Notes under the pieces: generated by a model
The model's input: the letters and a program-made list of their open reading frames with translations, nothing else
Database searches by the model: none
What the model was told of the DNA's origin: nothing
Part shown: positions 1 to 9,005 of the stretch, in pieces
Position numbering within the stretch: the stretch's first letter is position 1
Layout of the letters: each line of letters starts with the position of its first letter
From: Candidatus Flexifilum affinis
Lineage (GTDB): Bacteria > Chloroflexota > Anaerolineae > Aggregatilineales > Phototrophicaceae
NCBI GenBank assembly: GCA_016713325.1
Contig: JADJPJ010000073.1
Location: 1 to 19,292, forward strand
Direction of reading: 5' to 3'
DNA: 19,292 nucleotides
Made by a program: the position numbers and the translations under genes

Positions 1-196
1 GAACGTCCCTAAGGTCTATACCGAACGCGCGCAGTTGCGCCGGATCGACGTTATGCTCAACCTCAATGAGAAGACCGGGGTGACCATACTCGTCACGAAA
101 CCAGAGTATCTCGAGGCGGCTCTCTGCATTGACTCTGCGGCGTGACAGCCTGCCAGGCGACGCAACTGGTAGTTCAATCCAGGGATTCGGGATCAA
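1..196 (-). CDS. PD-(D/E)XK-type (DUF4420-like) nuclease of the Z1 system, N-terminal part, cut by window edge
   Basis: An open frame starts at a TTG (196-194) and runs off the left edge. It begins MIPNPWIELPVASPGRL and continues with ESRLEILWFRDEYGHPGLLIEVE. A Trp near the start followed by a charged 'WxRDxxGxxGLLIE' strand is the pattern I know from the N-terminus of DUF4420/PD-(D/E)XK proteins encoded directly after Z1 genes. The catalytic part lies outside the window. The start lies inside the 3' end of the Z1 gene (23-bp overlap), with AGGAGG about 12 bases upstream, which suggests translational coupling. In such systems this protein is the presumed nuclease. Family assignment rests on about 65 residues and on position, so it is moderate; a shorter start is possible. 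Confidence 0.5.
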   Translation of the reverse strand, partial: MIPNPWIELPVASPGRLSRRRVNAESRLEILWFRDEYGHPGLLIEVEHNVDPAQLRAFGIDLRDV

Positions 197-1168
197 GGTC
201 GTCCTCTTCCTCCTGGAGTTCGGGCTGCCCTTCCTGCAATTGCTTCAGCCAGACAGGGCCAACAATGTAATCCACAGTCTTGATAACACTGGAATTGGGA
301 AAACTGATACTCAGCGCGGGCACGTTTGTCACAAATGGCGGCTGATTTTCCTCTCGCAGACCCAAAAGATGATGAGCAGGAGAGGTTTTGGCGGACATTT
401 GTGTAGTCGCGATAGATAGGTTCGTTTCGATTGGCTTCTTCCGCCTCGGCCCGCGCTCGTTCAAGCTGCGGACCCGTCAAACCTAGTCTGAACATCGTAT
501 TGCCAGAAAACCTGTTCTTGTTTCCCGTATACCAGCCCGGTTCGGAAATCGGAACTCTGGGTATTGAGATGGAGGATCCGTTTGTTCGCTTGGTATATCA
601 AATTGTTCGCTTCCGCGAGGCACGGCAATATGAAGCCATCGTCAATTTGCTCGTCCCTGATCGAGACAAAACCTACATCCCATACCGAGTACAGGTCCGA
701 AATGCCCTTACATAGCGTGAGACCGCGCCCTTGTCTTCTGCAAGATCATCGTGGAACTGGAAATCAGTACAAAGTTGTGAACAGCATCCATCTGACATTG
801 TGAAACAAGTAGGACTGCGTTCCTTCAATATCCTGTGTAAACTGGCATTCGCCCATCAGGGAATCAAATGCCAGCCGAAGCAGCTGGCGATTAGCCTTTG
901 TCTTTAGTCCACTTTCAGGCAGGATATAGCTCTCGATCAGCTTTCCATCATAGCTTATGCTGAAAGGACGGCTCTCGGTATGATACATCTTGTTCACGGC
1001 AGTCACAGTGAGCGTGTCAGGATGGGCTTTGACATAAAGACCAAAGTCACTCGGCTTTTTTCCTTCGCGCCGCATTCGTTTTACCTGAATACGCAGTTCT
1101 TCAGTCGCATCGGCGATGTGAGCATACCATTCATATGAAACCTGCGTCATAAAGATACGGCAGAGGTC

Positions 1169-1188
1169 TTCAAGGCCTGTCCGGTATT
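1169..1188. repeat. IS end: target duplication TTCA plus 16-bp terminal inverted repeat
   Basis: TTCA at 1169-1172 is followed by AGGCCTGTCCGGTATT, the exact reverse complement of the other end. The transposase stop codon (1190-1188) touches the inner edge of this repeat. Confidence 0.9.
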
Positions 1189-2268
1189 CAAAGTAACAGG
1201 GTCGGGATGGCCAGTAAAGACCGACCGAGGCAGTGATTGAACCAGAGCGCAACGTTGAATGCCGCCGTTTTAGCGGCTAGGCAGTGTATTGTCCCCAAAG
1301 GAGTGAGCGTTGGGGTGCTTAATGCCAAAGACGGTGGTCAGGTGAGCAAAAGACCGTCTCAATGATTTGCCGATGGTGCGCCAACAGAGCCGATCCGCCC
1401 GCGACCAGGCGTCGCGGGCGGCGGAATGCGGTGGGCGGCAGCGTAATGACGGTGGCTCCCACAGCCATCGGCCCAGTGCTGCTGCCGGCGGAGGCTGTTC
1501 AAGCCCTGGTCGGCCAGGTAGGGACGCTGACCGTCGTGCCCAGCAGCAAAAAAGCCCCCGATGAAGCCGTGCGGCGGCCGTGCCCGCAGCGCGCGGGGGT
1601 GCGTATCCGGGGCGGGAGCTGCAAGCGACCGTGGTCGGCGCGCGTACTGAGGAAGGCTTCCAGCAACCAGCGCTCGTTCAGGTGGCCAGCGCCGACCAAC
1701 CAACCAGTGATGGCGCCGCTGGCCGTCACGCTCATCCAGCAGCGCTGGCCGTAGAACCAACCGCCCTGCGTCCCCCCCATGTCCCCGACTGGCCGTCGCT
1801 CCCAACCAGTGCCCCGTCTGGCGCGGCCCGGCTACACCGCACACCGGCAGGGGCAATCCATCGCCCTCGTAGACGTTCCTCGCGTCGCTCAACTGTTCTG
1901 CCATCGCCTGCTGCAAGGCCGCCAGGTCGGTGCACAAGTGACGTACCCGCTCATTGAACGCACTGCGGCCCAGCATCTGCGGAAGCCACTGCCGTCCCTG
2001 CTGCTGCAGGTTGGCGCACCACGCCTCGCTCACTGTTCCACGCACCCCACTTGCCATTGCCCCCACCAGCGCCACCGTCAGCACCTCACTATCGCTCATG
2101 CGCTTGCCGCCCCGTCGTCGCTGGACGTGGGGAGCGATTTGGGCGCTATACCAGTCATCCGCCAGCACATATATGTGGTCAGAAAGGTGTCAAGATCCAT
2201 CAGCAATCTCCTTGTTGGCCCAAGTGATTGTTCTGTTTCTTGACACCTTTTCAATACCGGACAGGCCT
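1173..2268 (-). mobile_element. Insertion sequence of 1096 bp inside the Z1 gene, 4-bp target duplication
   Basis: The element is bounded by perfect 16-bp inverted ends (AGGCCTGTCCGGTATT at 1173-1188 and its complement at 2253-2268), extending to 20 bp with one mismatch. It is flanked by TTCA on both sides (1169-1172 and 2269-2272). It carries one transposase gene on the minus strand, the same direction as the host gene. Total inserted length is 1100 bases. The family is uncertain: the transposase looks like an IS982/IS5-type DDE enzyme, but the ends and the 4-bp duplication do not settle it. Its perfect ends and intact duplication suggest a fairly recent insertion. Confidence 0.92.
1188..2168 (-). 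pseudogene. Transposase (IS982/IS5-like DDE type), frameshifted
   Basis: The N-terminus begins MLADDWYSAQIAPHVQ and contains RMSDSEVLTVALVGAM and GRSAFNERVRHL, followed by the first acidic catalytic candidate in EGDGLPLPVC. The frame then breaks near 1840-1780; the next segment reads GTQGGWFYGQRCWMS and GAITGWLVGAGHLNERWLLE, typical of the second catalytic region. After a further shift near 1630 comes YLADQGLNS, then IETVF (probable catalytic Glu) and the tail AAKTAAFNVALWFNHCLGRS, with a stop just inside the right terminal repeat. About 326 residues in total, a normal size. At least three frameshifts separate the pieces. Since the ends and target duplication are perfect, sequencing indels are as likely as decay. 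Confidence 0.82.
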
Positions 2269-2272
2269 TTCA
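2253..2272. repeat. IS end: 16-bp terminal inverted repeat plus target duplication TTCA
   Basis: AATACCGGACAGGCCT at 2253-2268 followed by TTCA at 2269-2272. It is the transposase-promoter end of the element. The about 85 bases between it and the transposase start hold no other gene. Confidence 0.9.
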
Positions 2273-3941
2273 TAGCCGGGGCGATAGCCAAACCACCGCC
2301 CCATCTGCAGCAACGTGTCATACATCTTTGTGCTACGGTGAATATAGCTGACGGTCAGCCCGTAGAGCATCAGTCCACGGGAAAGGCTGAGGCCACCAAT
2401 CGCGATCAGTGTAAGAGGCTTTTGATCACGATTGTATTCAGAAAAAAGGAGCTTCTCCTGAGAGCGGCTGTTCACAACAGCGATTTTAACCACATCTGCT
2501 GCTAAGTTCAGTTCTCCCAGAACATTGTGCCACTCGACGCCGCCTGACCCATACTCTTGCTGAAAATCGTGGTAAAGCTCCGAAATTATGCTGTCCTGGC
2601 TGGCTTTAGCCCATGGGAGAGCGTAGTTGTAACGAACTGCCTTGCGCAGATTGCCCAGGTAGTATTCGACAAGTGCGCGAACCTCGCGCTGAACATCTAC
2701 GAAACGAGAGACATTTACCAGCATTGAGCAGTGCTGATGTGTCTGACCGCGCACGTTGCGTACTGCACGCGCAAGAATAAAGAGAGGATGTATTCGCGCG
2801 CTTAATAAGGCAGGGAGTTCATAAACAGGAGTATCCTTCCTGTGATCTGCTGGCAGCCACCCATCAGCATCTTCAGTAAGGCGCACGAATTTCTCTCGCC
2901 CCTCGTCATCCAGGAAAATTCGGTGGTAACCGAAATAATTCGATGGTGCATCGAGGCTGTAAATGAAGTGTTCCGGAAACAGGTCAGCACCATACGTAAC
3001 ATCACGCGCATCCGGATCTATAAAGATGTTCGCAAATGGGGTTGCTGTGTAACCCACGTAGCATTTTTTGCGGAACAAATTCAGAATGCGACGGATTTCC
3101 CGGTTTATCCTTGTCGGATCCAAGTCGGGCTTGCTTGTGTTAATCGAAGCGTTGTCCGCTTCATCATCGATGAGCAGCATGGGAATGTCCGCGATCTGCT
3201 CGAAACCACGACGAGTATTCAGTTCTCTGAGCCATGAATACAAATGACTGAGAGTGCTTGCGTTCTTCTTTATTATCAAAATAAACGTATTATTAACAGC
3301 GTTTAACCCGACACCAAAATTACGTGATGCGGATCTGTTAAAATCGCTTTCTGTGGTTGTCACAGTTACGGGAAATGCTCGTGACCGGTCAATCAGACCA
3401 ACGCCCACAGGTTGTTTTGTAACGCTGTCACGACCAATGAAGCCTCGGTCAACCCGCTCCTGTGTCTGCTTTCGAAGCTCGTTGTGTATACCCGCAATGA
3501 CAATTATGAACTTATATCCTGCATCCGCGGCCTTGCTTATCAGACCGATGTAGTTGGCTGTTTTCCCCGACTGAACATGCCCAATCACCAGTCCACGGCG
3601 TTCCCACTCCCCTTCGCGGATTGGATCATGAAGCAAACCCAGAATAGTGCTTGTCACAGTGTCCAGGGATTGCAGGACGAGTGGTGACCATCCTTCCTGT
3701 GTAAGGTATTTGGCGTAGTCATCCCAGTACTTCCAGATGACACCCCGCGCCTGATACCAGTCCTCATCATGTAAGCTATCGTCGGTCAGTACAACACCGC
3801 TACCCATCGTAGTCACAAACCGGGTCTCGAGGAGACCTGATAAGGATTTCAAAGTCCGCTTCGTCGAGCTCAGATCCAGGACCTGTCAGAACCGATCGAA
3901 ACCGTTCAACCGTTGCAGAAATGGCACTTGTGTCGATCACA

Positions 3942-4052
3942 TCACCCTGGGGGCGCAATAGCCATCGTCAGGACGTTTTCGCCGTTTCTCAGTTGGTCGG
4001 CTGCAGCCACTAAAGCATCTCCTCGATGATCTTCTGCGTAACTCCTAAGGAA
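3942..4052 (-). other. Remnant coding strip between the IS5-family element and Z1
   Basis: From the IS edge the minus strand has one open frame reading LRSYAEDHRGDALVAAADQL, then RNGENVLTMAIAPPG and a stop (3944-3942), two bases before the GTG (3940) proposed as Z1 start. It is either the last 35 codons of the gene that once preceded Z1, or the true N-terminus of Z1 separated by one more indel. I cannot decide which. Either way it is the only sequence left of what lay between the methyltransferase and Z1. Confidence 0.4.
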
Positions 4053-4063
4053 AGTGTTTTAAA
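4053..4063. repeat. Left terminal inverted repeat of the IS5-family element
   Basis: AGTGTTTTAAA, exact reverse complement of 4879-4889. The repeat does not continue outward. Confidence 0.75.
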
Positions 4064-4089
4064 GTGGGATCACGAGGTAAGCTGGCGGG

Positions 4090-4876
4090 ATGAAGACACG
4101 AAAGCCAAATCCCAGTGATTTGGACGACAAAGCGTGGGGCGAGATCGAAGCGATCTTGCCAGCCATCGGCGATGGGCCGACCGCTGAAGTACAGCCGCCG
4201 GGAACTGCTGGATGCGATCTGGTACGTGCTGCGCAATGGGATCACGTGGCGGGCCATGCCCCATGATTTTCCGCCTTGGCAGACGGTGTATTCGTACTTT
4301 CGCCTGCTGAAGCAAGCGGGGCTTATGGAAAGGCCTCAATGATCGGCTGCGCCAACAGGTCCGGTGTGGCGGAAGGGCGGGGCCGCGGAACCGAGCCTCT
4401 TGATCGGGGACAGCCAGACGGTCAAAACGACCGAAAAAGGGGGGCCTCGGGGATATGATGGCGGCAAGTTGATAAAGGGACGCAAGCGGCACATTGTAGT
4501 GGACACCCTGGGCTTGTTGATTGCGGTACTGGTCTTGCCCGCCAATTGGGCAAGACAAGGAAGGGTTGCGTTTCCTGCTGCGACGGGTCCCCTGTTTGGA
4601 CGCTGGCTGACACTGCTGCTGGATGGCGGCTACGAGAGTGAACCGCTGCGCCTGTGGTGCCGAGAACTTTTCGAGTTGACCTGCAAGTCGTCAAGCGCTC
4701 CCAGCAAGCCAAAGGCTTTGAAGTTCGCCCAAGCGCTGGATTGTCGAACGCACCTTCGCCTGGCTGGGCAAATATCGTCGTCTCAGTAAAGACTACGAGC
4801 TTTGCCATCCACCTCCGAAGCCTGGATCTACGCCGCTATGGTTCATCTCATGGCTCGTCGTTTAGCTCGTTCGTGA
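4090..4876 (+). pseudogene. IS5-family transposase, frameshifted
   Basis: It starts MKTRKPNPSDLDDKAW with GGCGGG just upstream, shifts frame near 4170 to GRPLKYSRRELLDAIWYVLR and GITWRAMPHDFPPWQTVYSY (the IS5 N-terminal domain), shifts twice near 4335-4365, and continues AEPSLLIGDSQTVKTTEKGG (first catalytic Asp), LLLDGGYES (second Asp), WIVERTF in another frame (catalytic Glu), AWLGKYRR, and the tail [20 protein letters not shown] with stop at 4874-4876. All DDE elements are present, so only indels break it. Two of the breaks are repaired by removing or adding one base in a short G or C run. About 265 residues when repaired. Confidence 0.88.
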
Positions 4877-4878
4877 GT

Positions 4879-4889
4879 TTTAAAACACT
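4879..4889. repeat. Right terminal inverted repeat of the IS5-family element
   Basis: TTTAAAACACT. It lies three bases after the transposase stop and supplies the stop codon (TAA) that ends the truncated dcm frame on the other strand. Confidence 0.75.
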
Positions 4890-6140
4890 CTCTGACTCTT
4901 TCCTTTTTCGACGTTCTTATGATCTGGCAGCAAGGAGGCAGGAAAGTGTCTGAGCTTTGGGGTGTGACCATGCATTTGCGCATATAGAGCTGCAAAGAAG
5001 TAGCGATGCAAATCGCTTGGCATATGCGCACGCGTTTCATGAGACAGCAGAACACGAAGGCGATCGTCACGGAGCCATTCGATTGGCGGTGCAGTAGCCG
5101 GGTAGGTACTGACTGAAGTCTCAAAGTGCTCTCTGCCAAGTGCCTCAAGAATACCTTCAGCAGTTGTGGTCAGCTCTGCAAAACCATTGAGTCTACCCTC
5201 TTGAAACCACGGTTGATGCAGAATTTTCCTGAGTGTCTGCACCCATTGCTCGGTACTATCTGACGCTTTGGAAATTCGGCTCCTAAGTGGGGGTAGATCG
5301 CCTATGATCTGACGCACAGTACTTGGTTCTTCTGGGGCCAAAGTGCATGGCTCAGCACCTATATCGTTTCGGATGCCAACTATGAAAATGCGATGCCGTG
5401 TCTGCGGTATACCATATTCCTCGGCTTTAACCACGAATGAGACCGGATCTGCATCGAAGGTTTTCGCGCCAGCTTCTGAGAGCGAATACAGTGTGTAGCC
5501 GACTCCGTCCTCCGTTTCATAGATTGCTCTTTCAGGACTTTGCAGGTCGCGCAGAATGTCATTGATGACAAATCTGTCACGTATCTTTGCCGAGAGAGGT
5601 CCCTTGCATTCTCCATTACAAACACTGGCGGTTTGTGGTCCGCAAGGATCGAAGATATTCTACGTAAAAGATAGTGTCGCGGATCTTCCTCGAAATTAGC
5701 ATTCCCTTTCATTCTTGAGCGCCCGACATTCGAATAAGCCTGACAGGGAGGGCCACCGACCAGGACCCAATGTCGATGACCATCTATTGCCCTGGCAATC
5801 CTCGCCCGAACCTGATCATTAGGCTCCTTACCGAGCTCCAGCGCCACGCAGTTGGTGCAGCGCGCACGGCTACATCAGGCTGATGGTCGTATAGCTGCTC
5901 GAGTGTGATCTCACTTTCGAGATATGCATAGTAATCGTCTGGCACTTCTCGTGGAGCAAAGCTTCGGAAAAAATGACGCAGCTGCAGCGTTCGGTGGGCG
6001 GCTTCATCCTTTTCAATAGACAAAGCCGTCTTGAAGACATATCGCTGCTGGTCACTGGAAAGCAGGGAAGCGAAACCTTCTCCAAGTCCGCCAGGGCCTG
6101 CGAACAGATCAACTACTGGATATGCAGAACTACCTGTCAT
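4880..6140 (-). pseudogene. dcm: DNA cytosine-5 methyltransferase, C-terminus cut by IS5-family element
   Basis: Transfers a methyl group from SAM to C5 of cytosine. The start at 6140 (AGGA 9 bases upstream) gives YPVVDLFAGPGGLGEGF (motif I, SAM binding). A one-base loss near 5865 moves to ELGKEPNDQVRARI and VLVGGPPCQAYSNVGRSR (motif IV with catalytic Cys). Then comes VFVMENARG (motif VI); one missing base in the CCC run at 5601-5603 leads into LSAKIRDRFVINDILRDLQ and then EYGIPQTRHRIFIVGIR (motif VIII). The protein continues through the target-recognition region to LPDHKNVEKGKSQR, where the IS5-family end begins at 4889 and a stop follows. Motifs IX and X, normally in the last 80-100 residues, are missing, so the enzyme should be inactive even if the frameshifts are sequencing errors. 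It is the methyltransferase of the adjacent Z1 system by position. Confidence 0.9.
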
Positions 6141-6814
6141 CTCTGGAATCCTAATTAACGACTTTCCCGCATACGCTTAGAACATAACCTGGATACGCCG
6201 TATGCTGCCGCTTCGACCAGGTGAGCTTCTGTCTGGGGGAAACGCGCAGATTGGCGAGGATTGTCATCTGGTCTTCTTTGAAAATCGTTTCCCTGGAAAG
6301 CGTAGAACTTGCAGATGCTCATTCATGGACTCAAGGCAGCGACGCAGATCGTCGGCAATGCCCCAGAGAAAAGTGCCGATCCAGTTCAGTTGTGGCTGTT
6401 CCAAGTCAGGATTTCCTACCAACAATCGTTTCGGAGAATAGAACAAAACGGGCGATGAACGCTTCCCGTCGAATCATCTGCTCACAAAGTATACCCACAA
6501 ATAGATGGATAAGAACGTAAATTACTGCCTGAAGCGGGAAATCGCCGACCACAACTTGTTCATGGCGAGGGATTCTCGATGAGTGCACGAGAACTGGCTT
6601 GCCAGTGGTCGGGACGCGAAGGATCTGCGAAGCGCTCCAGAATCGGCATTCGATCCCCAGTTTGAGCCATTGGGAAGGATGGTCGCACCGTTCACAGGAC
6701 AGTCTCCTTGATCGATACTGAATACTGCGGCCGCGAGATCCGCGCGCGGACACTCTTTCCCACGATGCCGACGAGCACAGGTTTCTTCAAACCAGGCACC
6801 ATATTGATGGAACT
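6141..6814 (-). other. Stretch with broken minus-strand coding potential between two methyltransferase genes
   Basis: No intact gene is visible. Directly after the upstream methyltransferase stop, a frame reads EFHQYGAWFEETCARRHRGK and continues with CPRADLAAAVFSIDQGDCP; another picks up LSCERCDHPSQWLKLGIECR (Cys pairs, possible zinc ribbon), a third gives NPDLEQPQLNWIGTFLWGIADDLRRCLESM, which has a faint resemblance to the N-terminal helix of type I methyltransferase subunits. If joined through indels they would make one protein of about 200 residues. I recognise no family. A restriction enzyme partner of the methyltransferase upstream is possible from position alone. Confidence 0.3.
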
Positions 6815-7765
6815 CTAGATCGGCCTCCAGACACCTCGTTCGGTAGACTCAAATCCCCTTTCCTGAAGCTCACGCCTGACGATTGCCTGCCAATCAACAT
6901 TACTTGCCACGGCGTGGCCTACTTACATGAGGCGAAATGACCTCATAGATCCTTGCAAGAGGGGCTGCCCCTCCACAGGATTCAAGTGCGGACAACACGA
7001 TGCTGCGCCAGGTCTGACGCTCTGAGCGCCGCTGATCAAATTCCTGACCGGGCTTGCAACCCGTACGGGAACAATCCACGACTTTGATTTCTCCATCACC
7101 ATCAGCCACTCCGTAACCAGGAGTGCGGTATTTCTTGCTGGGTGCGGCGCGCCTGCGCTTGTGGTGTTGAACTGCACCTTGATGCCATCCAAGTCCAGTT
7201 CTCCGTAGAGGTTAATCATCCGATGCAGCGGATAGAGCACACCCTTTCGGCGGATTGAACCTATGAGAATTGCCACATGCCCGCCTTGTTTGACGTGGCT
7301 GAAGGCGTTGTATTGCGCTTCGTTGACCCTATGAATGAAATCGTCCAGCGTCGGCGCTGCGGAAAGATCAGCTGGGTGAGGCTGCTCTCCCCAGACGCGC
7401 CCACTGTACTCAATCATGTCAAAGTAAGGTGGATGAAACAATACGAGCTCGGGCGACGTGGCATTCGAGCAGGCAGGAATAGCGTCTTCCAGAATATTGA
7501 ATCCATCCTTAAGATCGCCCGTCCAGTAAGGAATGCCGAATTCTTTGCACACATCCTCGGTCGTTCCTCCACCTCTGAACGGATCAGCCACAGAGCGCGC
7601 CTTGTAGAGATCAATCAGGTCTAGCACGAACTTCCCACTGAAGTTGCCAGGGTAGCGTGGATCACCCCATCGACCTCGCTCCGGGTAGGCAAACAGATTA
7701 GTGTGTCTGCCTCGAAATTCGGGGACTATAGGAGTTGAATACGGAGGCGGACCTTCGTGGGACAT
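6815..7765 (-). pseudogene. DNA N4-cytosine/N6-adenine methyltransferase with C-terminal winged helix, frameshifted
   Basis: SAM-dependent amino-methyltransferase. DPFRGGGTT (residues 61-69) is the SAM-binding motif I and LFHPPYFDMIEYSG (110-123) carries the catalytic PPY motif IV, in the order I then IV. HVAILIGSIRRKG and LLVTEWLMVMEKSKSW follow. Near 7045 the frame shifts to SERQTWRSIVLSALESCGG and LARIYEVISPH, then near 6905 to NVDWQAIVRRELQERGFEST and ERGVWRPI with a stop at 6817-6815. The pattern 'TWR..V..AL...GG...L..IY', then 'W...VR..LQ' and 'RGVW' is the winged-helix tail seen in many methyltransferases of this class. Repaired length is about 316 residues. The catalytic half is uninterrupted. 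It could be an orphan methylase or half of an R-M pair with the degraded stretch downstream. Confidence 0.82.
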
Positions 7766-8048
7766 GCAAGCAGCTTAGCACAGACAAGGAGCAAGAATCC
7801 ACAGGCATGACGTCTTCGATAGACACATTGGCAGCAACAGAGATGTCGCACAAGATTTCCTGGGCGACATGCTTTCCAGATTGAGCCACGCTGTAGGCTC
7901 TGGATAACTGCCGTCACTTGGCTAAGCGACATCAATGAATAGTGTCATGGAACGTGGTATTTGACGTGGGTCGCGCGCCCAACGATACGGACGTGAATAA
8001 GCTCACAGTGCTTTACAGCACTTCCTCGGTTCTGCAAGTTGTCAGTCA
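7766..8048. other. Intergenic region between divergent methyltransferase and sigma-like genes
   Basis: The 283 bases separate two divergently transcribed genes and should hold both promoters. Short minus-strand frames exist (for example one starting MAQSGKHVAQEILCDISVAA from 7889), but I see no support that they are genes. A 6-bp-arm palindrome at 8007-8022 is listed separately. Confidence 0.5.
8007..8022. promoter_or_regulatory. Palindrome upstream of the sigma-like gene, possible operator
   Basis: AGTGCT-TTAC-AGCACT, a perfect 6-bp inverted repeat with a 4-base spacer, 27 bases before the ATG at 8049. It has no T-run, so it is not an obvious terminator. An operator is possible, but six base pairs can occur by chance. 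Confidence 0.25.
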
Positions 8049-9005
8049 ATGCATAGGCTTGGCTCTCTCTCACCAATAGCAATTCGACGAACGGAGGTAT
8101 CTGCTAGAACGAAGTATACCCGCACCACCTCGACCTTTAGTTACCTCAGAGAACCCGCAGCGTACAGCCCACTAGCTGAGCATTTCGTAGTGCCTGGTAG
8201 CGTCGCCGTGGCGACGCTCGAACTCTGGCCACACTTGGAAAGCTGGAGCGAATCCACGACAGGCACATTCAGCGAGTTGGAAAGTGGCGTGCCTGCCTGC
8301 CACACACCCCCTGCCTCAGCACGACCGCCTGCTCAAGCGTCACGACCACCTCGTGCTTTCGAGTACCACGTCCTGCTTCCTTCTTCTAGGCAGTATATCG
8401 AGCGCATACAGAATATCCCGCTGCTTCCCGCCCCTCCTGCATTCGAGGAAGCATTCGCGAGATTTGAGCCGATGTTCCATACGGTCTTCTATCGTCGCTA
8501 TCCCAACGGGAAACTCGACGATGCTAAGCAGGACGCGCTTCTACATCTGTGGAAGGAATGGCGGAAGAATCTGGACTTGTTCGAACAAACCGCTGCATTC
8601 GTGGTTCAGGCGGCAATTTGGGGCGCATCGCCGCATCGGAAGATCCAGAAAGAGAAAACCATCGCTGAACGCGAAGTGCCGATGCCACAATACGAGCGTT
8701 ACGTCGACGTACGGGTCGCTGATTTGTCCCGAGAACCGATGTGGGTGCAACGCACCGACCTTCGTGTGGATCTGGAAATGGCAGTCAACAGGGTAAGGCA
8801 GGAATTCGCCCACGACTCCGAGCGTGATGAACTGATGGCGGCACTCGATGATCTGCTGAATGGACGAACCCGAAAGGAAGGTCGGTTGCGCTCTTCGATG
8901 AGTATTCGGGTCTACCAGCGGTGTCGAAACCGCGTCGTGCAGGCGATGAGAGAAACTTTGGCAGTCTACTCTCCATCTGACGACCCGTTCATGGGTCGGC
9001 GGTAG
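8049..9005 (+). CDS. Sigma-factor-like protein (region 2-like), start uncertain
   Basis: The C-terminal 190 residues look like a compact sigma-70-type protein: PAFEEAFARFEPMFHTVFYR and then DDAKQDALLHLWKEWRKN (residues about 130-173) match the 'LY.RY...V...RR......AEDLTQEVFLRLW' layout of sigma region 2, and the tail SIRVYQRCRNRVVQAMRETL could be the helix-turn-helix end, though I see no clear region 4. The first 100 residues are low in conserved character (many Ser, Thr, Pro), so the true start may lie inside the frame; GTG codons near 8288 are candidates. It is one of the few long uninterrupted frames here. It converges with the XRE gene and overlaps its end by 17 bases. A sigma role is a family-level guess; the protein may be a degenerate relative without promoter-recognition function. 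Confidence 0.6.
   Translation: MHRLGSLSPIAIRRTEVSARTKYTRTTSTFSYLREPAAYSPLAEHFVVPGSVAVATLELWPHLESWSESTTGTFSELESGVPACHTPPASARPPAQASRPPRAFEYHVLLPSSRQYIERIQNIPLLPAPPAFEEAFARFEPMFHTVFYRRYPNGKLDDAKQDALLHLWKEWRKNLDLFEQTAAFVVQAAIWGASPHRKIQKEKTIAEREVPMPQYERYVDVRVADLSREPMWVQRTDLRVDLEMAVNRVRQEFAHDSERDELMAALDDLLNGRTRKEGRLRSSMSIRVYQRCRNRVVQAMRETLAVYSPSDDPFMGRR

Larger units (their letters stand above)
174..3940 (-). pseudogene. Z1-domain ATPase/helicase-like restriction protein, interrupted by an IS and frameshifted
   Basis: Z1 proteins are P-loop ATPases of a restriction-modification type that also contains a MORC-like ATPase, a methyltransferase and a nuclease. The main frame (from 3852) shows Walker A GHVQSGKT (about 3582-3559), a Walker B/DEAD-like box LLIDDEAD (about 3180-3154), and the Z1 signature GGLSLSRGLMLYGLTVSY followed by KMYDTLLQMGRWFGYRPGYE. 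There the IS at 1173-2268 cuts the gene; the other side resumes with DLCRIFM. Removing IS plus one TGAA copy restores GYEDLC in frame. The 5' end probably lies upstream of 3852: a GTG at 3940 opens a frame ending ELDEADFEILIRS that joins the main frame through one indel. The 3' end is broken several times (about 770, 700, 470 and 390) but closes with NVPALSISFPNSSVIKTVDY, a typical Z1 tail, at 174. Without the IS the product is about 890 residues, the normal size. The frameshifts may be sequencing errors; the IS is real. Confidence 0.9.
4053..4889 (+). mobile_element. IS5-family insertion sequence, 837 bp, without target duplication
   Basis: The ends are an 11-bp inverted repeat (AGTGTTTTAAA at 4053-4063, complement at 4879-4889) and the interior encodes one IS5-type transposase on the plus strand. 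Length and layout fit the IS427/ISL2-like groups of IS5. The flanks (CTAAGGAA on the left, CTCTGACT on the right) share no direct repeat. Missing target duplication, together with a truncated dcm on one side and a missing gene on the other, suggests a deletion that ended at the IS. Confidence 0.85.

Noticed and set aside
129..803. Plus-strand frames at the left end
   Set aside because: The opposite strand encodes the Z1 C-terminal pieces (DLYSVWDVGFVS, ALSISFPNSS), which fit the neighbouring gene; the plus-strand frames are shadows.
1362..2505. Several long plus-strand open frames over the IS and the 3' part of the first Z1 fragment
   Set aside because: They are antisense to recognisable transposase and Z1 motifs and show biased Arg/Pro/Ala-rich composition without any family resemblance.
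4053..4889. Treating the IS5-family element as a simple insertion with target duplication
   Set aside because: The outer flanks share no direct repeat of any length that I can see, so a simple insertion is not supported.
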